Source of the DNA: Asterochloris sp. CNOR1
Taxonomy: Eukaryota > Chlorophyta > Trebouxiophyceae > Trebouxiales > Trebouxiaceae
Assembly (NCBI GenBank): GCA_963969365.1
Contig: OZ017754.1
Location: 1,922,001 to 1,986,000 of the forward strand
Direction: 5' to 3'
DNA: 64,000 nt
The position numbers and the translations under genes are program-made. Under the pieces are notes generated by a model. It was not told where the DNA came from, searched no databases, and worked only from the letters and a program-made list of their open reading frames with translations. Below, one piece after another: positions 1 through 10,867 of this stretch; within the stretch, counting starts at the first letter, position 1, and the number at the start of each line of letters is the position of its first letter.

Positions 1-1475
1 ACCTTCCAAACCATGACAACAGGCACTGCTGCAGCAGCCAGTGTTGACTGTGCAGATACTGCCTCCCTATGGCTTGCAGCTGGCACATGTATCCTCACTG
101 GCCCCGTGTTCCGCACCTGCTGCGGCGACAACGCCCAAGCAGGCTTCCCTCGGGCCCCCACACGGCTCTGTGCTGCACTTTGCGTTGCACCCTGGGCCTT
201 GGGCGACCTGCTGCAGGCCTCCGCTTCTGCCACCTTGGTGGTGCCTGCACCTCTACTGGCTGCAGGCTGCCCACCAGCCTGCGACTTGCCGCCAGCTTGC
301 GACTCGCTGCCAAGTGCTGCAGGACTGCAGGGTGCAGAAGCCCGGCTGCTGGGGCCTGCCTGAGACGCAGCTGCCTTCCCTCCCTCTGTCACACTGCCCT
401 GGTCTGCTGGCTGCTGCAGGGCTGCGGTTGGGCTGGCCGGCCGCTCAGCGGCTGCTGTCTCTGCTGTGGCCTCCTCCCTGCCCCTCTCTGCCAGCGCGGA
501 GTCAACTAGGGCAGCCATCTCCTGCTGCAGCGCAGCCGCTGAGCCGTCGCTGTCAGCCACTGGCAGGCTACCCTACAGCAATGTGGCAACTATCATCCAC
601 TGGGCAATATGACCATGGCAGTCCATGGCACAGCTTGTCGCTGCCATGGGGCAGGACAGGTGTAGGCAGATGCCGGCATCCACCCAAAGCGTGCGGCGCT
701 GAGGACAGCAGCCTGGGGTTGGCTGCAGCACACTGAACTGGACACATTTGATGTTGTCAGGCACCATCCAACAGGCCTCCCAGCCAGCATCAGAGCTAGC
801 TGCCGTTCCAGGTGCAGCCTGCTCCAGCATGCTGCAGCTTTCGTAGAGCATACCTGGGGTGCGTCTCGGGAAGCTCTGCTAGGGGTAGTGCCTACTCCAT
901 GACTTGTACCAATCAGCCCAGTCTGCTGCTTGTGCAGCACAGCAGCAGCCATCTTGGCAGGTGTCCAACTGTTGCTCAAATCCTGTCCATCCAGAATAGC
1001 CTTCCGCAGCGCTGCGCTGAACTTTTTCAGAGTGGGGGAGCCCTGCTGCTTGGCACTGTGCCTCTGCCTGGTGTCCTGCAGGAGAAACATGTGATAGGCA
1101 TCGGTGCAGAACTGAGGGCACCACATGACATTCACAGGCATGCACTTGGACTCTCAGCAATTTCTGCTGCATGAGTGTCACCTTCCCTCGCCAGACACTG
1201 TGCTGCAGCTGGCTCAGGAACCTCCTGTGCTTGTCCAGCGCTGTCCGCCTGCGGGGCTTGTGTTGCAGAGGCGTAGGCACCTGTCGCTGCCGCTGCAGAC
1301 CCAGGGACTCAAATATTCCATTCCTCGAGGGGTACTTGAATCCAGCTATTGCCTGCTGACCGATTTTGCTGGTTGCCTTGTCAGGTGCCAGCGTGGTCAT
1401 GGCTGCTGCGAGTGGGTGGGAGGAGCCCACCGCAGTTCCCAGTGTACTCCCAGGCGCCGTTCCAGATGTCATCAT
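1..1475 (-). CDS. Unknown protein, low-complexity C-terminal part (partial)
   Basis: Minus-strand gene running off the left edge; I do not recognise it. A stop-free frame is open from about 570 to base 1 (about 190 codons). It is rich in Ala, Gln, Ser, Gly and Glu, so probably disordered. Upstream, a frame from an ATG at 1475 to about 1150 encodes a basic segment (ALDKHRRFLSQLQH), and another frame from about 1110 to 855 encodes a charged helical stretch (LKKFSAALRKAILDG) ending at a plausible GT donor near 853. The frame changes near 1110-1150 and again between 850 and 570, so introns are needed that I cannot place exactly. The start is uncertain: the frame is open further upstream but has no earlier ATG. 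It lies just downstream of P450-1 on the same strand. That it is coding is inferred from long open frames with consistent composition, not from homology. Confidence 0.4.
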
Positions 1476-1683
1476 GGAATCTAGTCGCAGAGGCAAAGAA
1501 CGGTGACCTACGACAGGTCATCTGAGAATCAGATTGGTAGTTGGCGCCATACACATGACATGGGCAAGAATGGGGAATACAAAGTGGGGGATACAAGCCC
1601 TCTCATGGACAAAACAGCATGGACAAAACAGCAAAAGGCAACATGCATTGGCAGATGACGACGTTATGCAAGGGGTGGGAAGA

Positions 1684-4600
1684 TTACACATCCCTCTTCA
1701 TGGGTTGGAGCCAAATTCCGTCCTTGGGCATAAGGGTAATGCCAGTGACGTACTCCAGGCTACTGCCGGGGGGGTGCTTGCTGGTGTCGAGCTGAAACGT
1801 GAAGGTCTGGTGCAGCCTGACCAGCGTCAAGATCGCCTCCTGGACGGCAAACCTGCAGATAGCACAGCAGCTGTAGAGGAAGCGGAGCAGCACACAGGTC
1901 TGAGGGCAAAGATGCTGTGCAAGCAAGGATATGGGAGGATTAGCCCAGCAGCACGCAACACACGATGCCTCAGCCCCTGCAGGCTGGCTGCTTGTGGGCT
2001 GATCTGTAGCCAATGCTGCTGTGGGCTGACCTGTAGCCAATGCATTTGTGAGGCCCCGCGCCAAAGGGTATGTAGGCAAAGGGGTGTCTGCTGGAGGGCC
2101 CGTCAGGGCTGTCAGGAAGGAAGCGCTCCGGCCTGAACACCTGCAGGCTCAGGGAGCAACATGCCTCAGCTGCCTGCAGCTTGATGCAGACACAGCCTGT
2201 GCATCAACATATCACCAGTCACTCATGTGGCATGCGGTCAGATCAAAGCCTGCATGCAGTCAAGGCTTGCAGACCAGATGCATGAGGTGAGCTGGCGATG
2301 TTTGTGGCTTTGCAACCACACTCTGCAACTGTGCCATAGCACAATACAGCCAAAGCCCGGGGCAGCTCACCTGTGGCTCTGGGAAGAGCTTCTCGTCATG
2401 GTGCATGCCCAAGACATTGAGCCAGATTCGAGTCTTGGCTGGCACCTTGTACTTGCCCAGCTGCATCGGCTCGCTCAGCTCACGCACCTGCACAGGAACC
2501 CGCAGCGTGCAGAGGCCACCCGGGCCCCCCAAACAATTGCCATGGCTTACCGCGCTCAACTGCATGAGTGCTGAGCTCATGCACCTGCCCAGGGAGATCA
2601 GCAGCGCACTGAGCCCGACAAGACAACCAGGAAACCGTCATGGCATGCTTTAAGACTCCTGCATGGTCCGGTGGGGCCAACATTCACAAGGGGATTTTGA
2701 GCGCAATGGATAGGCTTCCTCATGTTGCAAGCAAAACACGGGCCAGATCTGCCACGCCGATGCAATGTGCTGGAGCCAAATTGCCTGCAGATACGTGCTC
2801 GTTGAGAGACAACATAACACCCTGCAGTCAACTCACAAATGCCACAAGTCTGTCTGAGCTCACTCAGACAGGTCACAACCTGGCCACAGCAACATGCAAT
2901 GAGGGGCTGTGTCAGCCGGCTGCAAAGGCATGCTGACACTAACGTACAGGCTGCACTCAAAGCTCTTGAGGCCTCACAGGCAGTGCCCACCAGTGCAAAG
3001 AGTGGCGTGACTGGTGGGTGCATGCGCATGGCCTCGCTGAAGACGGCCTCTGTGTAGGGGAACTGCTTCAGGTTGTCAAATCCTGGCTCCACAGAGCGCC
3101 CAAACGTATCAACCTCCTTGAGCAGCTTGGCCAGGACCTCAGGGTTGCGTGCAAGCTCAAAGAGAGTGTACGCCAGCGCAGTGGAGGTTGTCTCATACCT
3201 GCACAGCATGGGCAGGGTTGAGGGAGTACAGCGGTGGGCCGTGGCTGCACTGTGGGCTGCATTTGCCAGCTCATATGAAGTTGTGGCCCGCACGGTGCAG
3301 GTCAGCTCCTACCTCTACATCAACTACTCAGGCCATGAGAGGTTGAGCAATGTTGGGCCTGGGTTGCTGGTGAATCTGGGGTGCTTACAGATACATCGCC
3401 AGTGCAAGGGCTGAGGGTTGGCGTGTACAAGGAAACATGCAAAGCGAGGCAGAAGCAGCAGTGCCCCAGCCAGCAATGGCGACCCCAGTTGCACGCTATG
3501 TTCGAGGTCTATTGACATACAACTTGCCTCACCCAGCAAGTAGGAAGGTATTGGCCTGTGCAAGAATCTGCACATCAGTGAGCGGCTGTTGTGTCTCTTT
3601 GTTGATTGTGTTCATGAGCCGCGGGAGGAGGCTGTATTCAGCTGGTACCTGCAGACAGGTCCAGCAGTGCATCCGAGGCACCAGAGCGCTTGAGGGCTGC
3701 ATCTGACCTGCTGCAGAGGGCACAAGACTCAGCAGGCAAAGCCTAGCAGACACGTGTAAGCAGCATGACTGCCACAATCCCCCCGCCCCCCCCCCCCCCC
3801 CTTTCAAAAAGCCTTGGGCATGATGGACTCTGCTTGGTAGGCATCTCTCCAAGGCAGCACACATTCTGGTAGATTGTCACCTCATCTTTGTACTCCTGCA
3901 TGCCCTGGGTGTGGGCCTTCTTCAGCCAGGCATCTGCCTTGTCTGTGAACAGCTTGGCATCCAGCCACTCAAGCCACGTCCTGGATTTCTGGGTCGGCAC
4001 AGGTGCATGTGTAACAGCAGTCCGGGTACTGGCATCCTCTACTGACCCATTGGGGATACGTGTGGCCGGGCGTGCAGCCTTGGAACTGGCACGAGCCTTG
4101 TCCAGGAGGACCTGTATACGAGTCATGCAGCAATTTCGGCCAATACGCATGCATCCAAGGCTGGACCTAGGTTTGGAGTTGCTTTGGACCTCTTCAGCAG
4201 GGCCTGCATGACAGGACACCAGCAGCTTGCGGTAAGATGCATCAACTGGATTATCCGATCCAGCAGCAGCAAAGCCCATGCATATGGCGCCTACATTGGT
4301 CATGTAATGCTGCTAGTGTGAACAGTGATGGCGTGTGCATCAACATCCAGGAGCAATATGGCTCGCATGTACGCTGCTTCGGGAGCTGCTATGCTCACAT
4401 GCATGCTGATTTGGACTGCCACGCCCTTAGCTTGCAGCAGAGCCACCATCAGGCACAAAGCTGGCAGGTGTGCACATCTGAAGTCCCCCGCCTGACATTG
4501 CTCTGTCAGCACCGTTGCCTGCCGGATGGCCCTCAAGGAGCAGCAGCAGAACTAACATCTCTGACTATGTCAAGCTGCCAGTCAAGGGTCTACGCTAGAT

Positions 4601-7159
4601 CTTGGCAGGCAGACACCCTGGGTGGTGTATGAGTCACCTGAGAGGTGCCCTGTATGTAGCCGCGAGCAGAGAGGGCCTTGCTGAGGCGCTCACTTCCCAT
4701 GGCCATGGCCAGGCGGTACACAACGCTTCTGCAGCAGCCAAGTACTGATGTCAGCACCCCCATGAGGAAGCTTAACACTAGACAGCAGATCAGGGACCCG
4801 CATGCAATGAGGCCAAGCAGCAAAGTGCAGCAGTGTCCTTGGAAATGGTCACCACCTGGTGGCCAGACGCCAAGCTTGCAGCATTCAGAATGCAACTCGA
4901 GAGCAGCTTGGAAGCAGATATTGTCTGAGCCAAGCAGCGGTGCAGAAAGGTCGGCCTGCCAAACAGCCATCGCAGCATCTCGCAGCTGCATGCTATGGCA
5001 GCTGTGACGTGGTGCACACTTCCACGATTTACAGCAGAGCACTCTTGCAGCACTCACGACAGAGATGGAAACAGCAGCATAAGTTTTGGCAAGCTGAAGC
5101 CTGTTTTTGATGGCGGTGCTGGCGCAAACACAAACTTGGCATGTTTCACCACCTCTGGAGTCTCAGCGGTCTGTGCATCAAAGTTGACTCTGCAGAGCAT
5201 GAGACGAGGGCTCAGTGATGTGCTTGATTTTAGGATCTCCAGGCTGCAACCATCGTCAGCATCTATCTGATTTTGCAGCTTGCCGTGAATGCAGGATGCA
5301 CGCAAAGGCAACCAGTACCACTCAGGCACCAAGAGCCCTCACAAAGAAGCACCCTGGCCAGCAAGTGGGCGGCAGAGGCAGCAATGGAAAGCGAAGCCTT
5401 CAGTGTGAGACAGACTCCCCCACAAGGCAGGCTGACAGAGAAACAGGTCACTAAAAAGGACAACAGAAGCAGCCCGGCTGTGATTGCAGCACGAGCTAAC
5501 CCAAAGGCAGTCTCCCCAACTATCGTCATGGTCAACCCCGCCATCAAATCGTTGGTGTGCATGCTCTTGGCCCCCTCAGCACCCCCCAGCCTGCCCAGCA
5601 TGGTTGTGACTGCCCGATTCATGACGGCCATATACTGTTCCAGCAGGGATTTGGAGAAGAGGGGCTCGCAGGCAGCCCGCACAGCAGCCCACGTCTTGCC
5701 CCTGCAGGCCATTGAACGGGGTTGGTTGAGATTCGGTGTTTGTCTTGAAGTGGGACCTGGAGGACGGCGCTTGCAGGCCTATTGCATTGCCGCCTGTTCC
5801 TTGCCCCTGCAGGCCAGCAGTAGTCAAGGGGCATTCTCAAATTTAAGGCTTGCACTGATCTGAGCACAAGCACAAGTGAGGCCTTGCTGTATGCTGGCCC
5901 TGCTGTAATACACCTGCAGGCCACACAGCTTGCCTTAAAGCTATGCTGTACTTTGACAGCAACAGGGGTTGCAGGTAGCCAGCACTGCGGCCTGACCTGC
6001 CCTTGCAGGCAGTGCAACTTTGCTTGACACTGCAGTTGAGGTAAGACTGACAGCAAACACAGCAAATCAAGTGCTGATTGCCAAGCAGCTGTGTTCGAGA
6101 TTGAACGCTGGGGTATGCACTGAGCTGAACTTGTGATGACTGTAGGAATGCCAGCTCAAAGGCCCCGACAGAAACTCAACTCCAAGCCATTGTGCCCACC
6201 TCAGCGTCAGCGTGCCTGACAGCTGATACTCCAGTTGCTGCCCATGGCCCATCCTGATGCTTGGCAGAGGCCTGTCATGGGCCTTCATGAACTGCCGTGT
6301 GGACACTTCTCTCACAAGCTCGGGATCTGTAGCAGTTCAGGGCGCTGGGGGTGACTGCGGAGGTATGATGCAAACGTGCTTCTTCTCATTGCTTGGTGCA
6401 GATCAATGTGTGGCAGTGGCTGTGGCTCAGGTGGTATAATCTGACTGCTGGTTGAAGCGTTGTAAAATTGGCACCCTGGTGACCTTTGATCAGCGATGTA
6501 TAACACTGCCAGCTGGGAGGGAGCTGGTGGGGGCCAGCAATGCTCTGTGTTACAAGCACTTGTCAGACATTGTTGCCTAGCACCAGTGTGCAGCCTTTCA
6601 ACAAGTCAGCAATGCAGTTGTCCTTGCCAAATGCAATGGCCTGCATGCACATCAACACTTGCCTGTGACGACAACAATGGCCTGCCTTCCAACGAAGAAA
6701 CGGCAGACTGGGCCGTACTGCTTAGGCCACCTGCAACAGGGCACCAGCATGGGGATTGCAGTGTCTTGATGAGCAAGGCATGCCTGCGTCATCTTTGACA
6801 ATGCTGGTATGTTGAGCTGCCAGCTATGTATACCATGTGCATGGGCATTGGGGTACCCTCCCAGCAAGCATCCAGGCCGTGGCGCTCATTCAGAGGCACA
6901 TCAAGCCAGGAGGGATGGCTGTGAATGTGGAACCTTCATAGAGAAGGGAAGCTGTGGGTAGCTGCTTTGCTCACTGCAAGCAGCTCTTGTGCGTCTCTTT
7001 AGGGTAAGTGTCACTCATGTTGCCCCACAGCCATCTTGGCCTTGGCCCAGGAATGGCTGGCCCAGCCCACCATTGTGAGCTGAAGCCTTTATAGTACAGG
7101 AGTGCAGCACCAATGGTCAGCAGCCCAAGGGCACCTGTAACATTCATTGCATCAATCAT
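1684..7159 (-). CDS. Cytochrome P450 monooxygenase (P450-1)
   Basis: Complete microsomal P450 in about 13-14 exons. It is a haem-thiolate monooxygenase expected on the ER membrane and using P450 reductase; the substrate is unknown. The first exon (ATG at 7159) encodes a hydrophobic anchor followed by the Pro-rich hinge ([12 protein letters not shown]). Later exons: 6730-6663 ([12 protein letters not shown]), 6326-6200 ([12 protein letters not shown]), 5701-5501 (C-helix [12 protein letters not shown]), about 5193-5055, about 4740-4640, 4110-3850, then the I-helix split around AGYETT (about 3640-3530 and 3210-2985). The last also carries the K-helix ExxR (EAMRMHPP). The haem exon 2140-2031 has [10 protein letters not shown] with the cysteine ligand. 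The last exon 1852-1684 ends at TAA. Tail and haem sequence resemble the CYP3/CYP711-like clan, but the family is a guess. Odd points: a GC-AG intron after 6663, and a Pro/Ser/Thr-rich insert exon (4110-3850) before the I-helix. Confidence 0.9.
1993..2046 (-). repeat. 27-bp tandem duplication of a splice donor
   Basis: Bases 1993-2019 and 2020-2046 are near-identical 27-mers. The second contains the 3' end of the P450-1 haem exon and its donor (CTACAG|gtcagc read on the minus strand). The first repeats the same exon end and donor inside the intron. Use of the distal donor would add 9 codons after the haem motif. Confidence 0.8.
3786..3801. repeat. Poly-C tract
   Basis: Run of 16 C after a CCCCG lead-in, within a P450-1 intron. 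Likely length-variable; on the minus (transcribed) strand it is a G-run. Confidence 0.95.
5693..6012 (-). repeat. Degenerate copies of a splice-acceptor region
   Basis: The acceptor of the P450-1 exon starting at 5701 reads (minus) GGCCTGCAG|GGGCAAG. Similar blocks recur upstream in the intron at about 5769, 5797-5816, 5907-5925 and 5995-6012, each a CTGCAGG or TTGCAGG core, most followed by GC-rich sequence like the exon start. Spacing is irregular (about 30-110 bp). Confidence 0.55.
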
Positions 7160-7451
7160 GGGGGTACAGCTGTCAGATCTGCTGCAAAAGTCCAGATTCT
7201 GACAAAAGCTTGTCTCTTCTTGGAGAGCACTTCCTCTTCTTTCTGCAGCTGTGCCCCATGCACCCTCTTCTCTGCCATTCATAGAAAATCTGGAGCTCAA
7301 TTGCCACCAGCACCGTGTGAACAGACAGCTCTTTACCGTCGCGAAGTTTGCTCATCCTATGGCAGCTGAGAAGCAGGCGTCGGCTGCTCAGGTTCGCCTC
7401 TAATACTGTAAGATGGCTGGCATGCATTGGCAAGCGGATTAGAGTTACAAC

Positions 7452-7720
7452 TCACTGCCACTGTCGAGGTCGACGTGACATGAGAGCTGACAGTAGGCAG
7501 CAATGCGAGCCATGTGCTGCCTGGAATCGAGGGTGTCCTCCCAACGTGTCCAGGAAATCTGCACCTTCAGCAAGCTCTTGGTCATCAGGTGCCAGCAGCT
7601 GGAACAAATGGAGCTCAGCTGCAGCAAAGGCTGGCATGAGCTGCTTGAGTTCAGGACCCTTTGAGCAGACACAGGCAGTGGGTGCTTGCCAGATGGTGAA
7701 GGTCAAACACTTCCAGGTGT
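7452..7720 (-). other. Possible small minus-strand exon, unassigned
   Basis: Between the P450-1 start codon and the ORP start, the minus strand has an open frame with amphipathic, protein-like composition (AFAAAELHLFQLLAPDDQ, followed by a Glu/Asp-rich stretch) ending in a stop at 7452. It could be a small gene, an unplaced exon, or chance. There is no homology I can name and no ATG I trust. Confidence 0.2.
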
Positions 7721-7783
7721 GACCCCCTGCCTGCATGGCTGCTGCAGGGCAAAGCCCCCCTAGCACAGGAGCACAGCCACCAC

Positions 7784-10643
7784 ATGGAGCTGCAGGTAGC
7801 AGACCCCCTGCGTGATTGGGGCGATCAGGCAGTGGCCAGCACCTGCGGCTACAGGTTTGTGAGCGAGCGTGATCGCCGGGACATTCAGACACAGCGGCAG
7901 GCCATCTGGGACCTGCTAAAGTCCCTGGGGAGCCACCTGCTGAAAGATGGGGTGAGCTCACACACTAGAGGAATTGACTGTGTCATTGAGGACCTCCTGA
8001 AGACTCTGACTTGCCACCTGCTGATGGACATAGTGAGCATGATTCAGTAACTCTACATTGATGCACTGGTGCGAGTGCTGTGTCAGTGTGTTTGCTGGTC
8101 AGCAGGTGGGGTGCTGTGCTACAGTGAGTGAACCATGCACATAGGTTTGGTGCAGTGAACAGACAGCTGTCAGATGCTTTGTGATGCAACCGCAGATGAC
8201 TCCGTGATGGCCTCAGCTGCAGTGAGCTGACAGCAGCAATATGTGTGCTGCAGGTGAATCTGACCAAAGTGAGCCTCCCGATTAGCGTCTTTGAGCCTCG
8301 CAGCTTCCTGGAACGCATAATAGACGGCTGGGTGAGGGACTGGGTGCAGGCCGCACCTAGCTACATGCACTGTGTCCTACACACCATGAGCTGCCGTGCT
8401 GTCATCAGAGCCTGCTATGCAGTCGGCTTCAGAGAAGGTGTCTGAGAGCACTGGCGATGCTGCAGGCTTACTTAGACCTGCTGCAGCTGGCAGCAGACGT
8501 AGCAGATCCAGTGGACAGGTGCGCACTGCTCCCTCAGTGGTGGTTGTGCATGCAGAGGTTCAGCCGGTCGACCCTGCATGCACCTGACTGCACTGCACTG
8601 CGCTGCCTCTGCAGCGCACCTCCTCCCGGTCATGTGCAGCAGCCTCTTCCCTGCCCCTGCAGGATGAAGCTGCTGGTGGCATTTGTGGTGGGAGGCCTCA
8701 GGCGGCAGACCAGCACCCTGAAGCCCTTCAACCCCATATTGGGAGAGACCTTCCAGGCAGATCTGGCAGGCACGCAAGTGTTTGTAGAGCAGATCAGCCA
8801 CCACCCACCCATCAGCTGCTGGCAGGTCACGTGCCCTGATGGCAAGGTGAGCTCAGGCAGCAGTGCAGGTGCCTGTGCTCATCCGTTCACTGCGCTGCTT
8901 GCAGTTTGATTTGTGGTGAGCACACCCATCAGAAGCACTGTGAAGCTTCCGCATGGAGTTCAAGTATCTGCTGAGCCCCACTGTTTGCTGCATGACTTGC
9001 AGCAGCAGTGCTCAGGGTTGCTGTGTACTTTACCCAGCTGCCAGCTTTGTTTTCTGCAGGGCTGAGACCCCTCATGCTGAATGCAGCTCCACTTCTCGGG
9101 CAGCGCCAAGTGGGAAGCTGCGGCCCGGGGGAACTCCATCAGGGGGCAGCAGGCAGGCACCAACACAGCCTGGTTTGCGAGTGACGGGGCAACTGTTACC
9201 TGGCAGCTGCCGCAGCTCCTGTTGAAGGGTGAGCTTGTGACCAGGCCGCCTTGATGTGCACCTGCATGGCTGTATAGATTCTCAACACAGACGCAGGATG
9301 GCACGGGGCATCCGTGTTGGTTTTGAGTGTACATTCTGCATGCTGCGTCACTCTGCTGGACAGCAGATGGGGCCCCAGCCTCAATGCATGACGCCAGCTG
9401 TGCCCACCTGGCCCTGCTGCATAGGCAGTACTGCTGCACATGTTTCACTGTATGTGAACAGATAGTTGCCTCTCTTCTGCAGGCATTCTCTGGGGCGAGC
9501 GCATACTGACCTATTCTGGCAAGGTGCTGTTTGAGGACGTGCAGAATGAGCTCACGTGAGTCGCAGTGCTGGCTGTCGCAAAACCTTGTCACCCCTGGGA
9601 TTAACTGCGCTCTGCTGAAACCACCCAGCTGTGCCCAGCTGTGAGGGTGTGCATTAGCATGAAGCTGGCTGCCTCCTGGGCTGTTTGTGTGAGTCTGGTG
9701 CATGCTCTGCACTGCAACACAGCCTGCTGTCTGGTGCGGGCATCATGCTGCATGACTGCTGGAGAATAATGGCACCTCGCTGTGGTGTCCAAAAGCTTTC
9801 TGGCATGTGCAGGTGTTGTGTGGACCTGGATGCAGCTAAACAGCCTAAAGGGCTCATACCTGCATTCTGGCGCAGCAAAAGGCAAACAAGGCCCGCCCAT
9901 GAGGTGACACTGCTGCCAATCTATGCTTATCTTGTTGCACTTGCCAAGCCATACCTGCTCAGCTTCCCAGTCAGCCCATGACACCACAGCACACTCATCT
10001 GAAGGTTGCACAGAGAACCTGTCAGGGTCCAGCTGTCTGTAGCCCTTGCTCAAGAGCAGGCTGGGCCAACAGGCGCTCTGTCACTGCTCTGCCCACTATG
10101 CCACTGTGACCATGTAGCTGCGCTGCCGTTGGGCTGACATTGCCTGATGGCCCTGCCCCTCCCCCACCCCGTCCCCCATCTTACTGGCACATGCTTTTCC
10201 TGCAGGTGACTGGCGCTGTGCAGCAGGGAGACACTGTGCTGGACACATGCTCAGGGAGCTGGCTCACGCACCTGGAGTGGGAGCAGGGGGTCTGCACCAG
10301 CACAGATGGCCAGAGGCTCTGCCGGGTGTGGGATGAGGCTGCTGCACCTGTGCGGCAGCCTGCAGCACTGGACAAGCCCCTGCCTAGCGACTCCAGATTC
10401 AGGGAGGACTTGCAGGCGCTCAAGGTGTGGATAGGCTCAGGCACACTGTGCCGTGGCTTGCTGGCAGTCCTTGCTCCCATCTAAGAATGCAGCTATAGCT
10501 ACATGCAGATGGTTGCCCCCTTGCTGGATGCCAAGGCTCTGGTGCATCTCTGCCTGCAGAGGGGCGACATTGATGCTGCCCAACAGTGGAAGGGGACCCT
10601 TGAGACCAGGCAACGCAGTGACGACAAGCTCAGACAGTCTTGA
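7784..10643 (+). CDS. Oxysterol-binding protein-related protein (ORP/OSBP)
   Basis: Lipid-transfer protein of the OSBP/ORP family, moving sterols or acidic phospholipids between membranes in exchange for phosphoinositides. Exons seen: from ATG 7784 to about 7952; 8254-8331 (VSLPISVFEPRSFLER, lipid-lid region); 8466-8518; 8663-8846, which carries the family signature EQISHHPP and the KPFNPILGETF block; about 9089-9229 (RGNSIRGQ, WFASDGATVTWQLPQLLL); about 9484-9557 (ILWGERILTYSGKVLFED); 10206-10423 (GSWLTHLEWEQG); and a last exon to TGA 10641-10643 with the usual AQQWKGTLETRQR tail. Phases join cleanly where checked. No PH domain or FFAT motif was seen, so it looks like the short ORP form, but an upstream exon before 7784 is not excluded. 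It is convergent with the tafazzin gene. Confidence 0.9.
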
Positions 10644-10867
10644 CGCCTAACAGCCTTCCCTCTGAATGTTATTAAACTCATTTCATGCAAATGCATGTAC
10701 TCAATGATCCATGAACAAAATTTTGCAAACGGCAGCTTTGCGTGGGATAGTGCAACCCGCTAGACATCAAGAGTTGTTGCTGATGGAAGAGCCATGAGCT
10801 GGCACAAAAAGAGGCCAGCACCATCTCACAGCTCACAGGCAGCAACATATGAATGTGAGGCGACACA
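10644..10867. other. Convergent 3' intergenic spacer
   Basis: 224 bp between the stop codons of the ORP (+) and tafazzin (-) genes. An A/T-richer patch at 10665-10690 (GTTATTAAACTCATTTC) is the only candidate 3'-end element; nothing else is seen. Confidence 0.6.

Noticed and set aside
41-736. 231-codon plus-strand open frame
   Set aside because: Lies over the stop-free minus-strand frame, and its Cys/Leu/Pro-rich product is what the complement of Ala/Gln/Ser-rich coding gives. Judged a shadow.
3786-3801. Poly-C run as a transposon or retroelement tail
   Set aside because: No A-rich tail, target-site duplication or coding remnant nearby; treated as a simple repeat.
8960-9712. 250-codon minus-strand open frame
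   Set aside because: Antisense to ORP exons (9089-9229 and 9484-9557), which carry family motifs in the plus frame.
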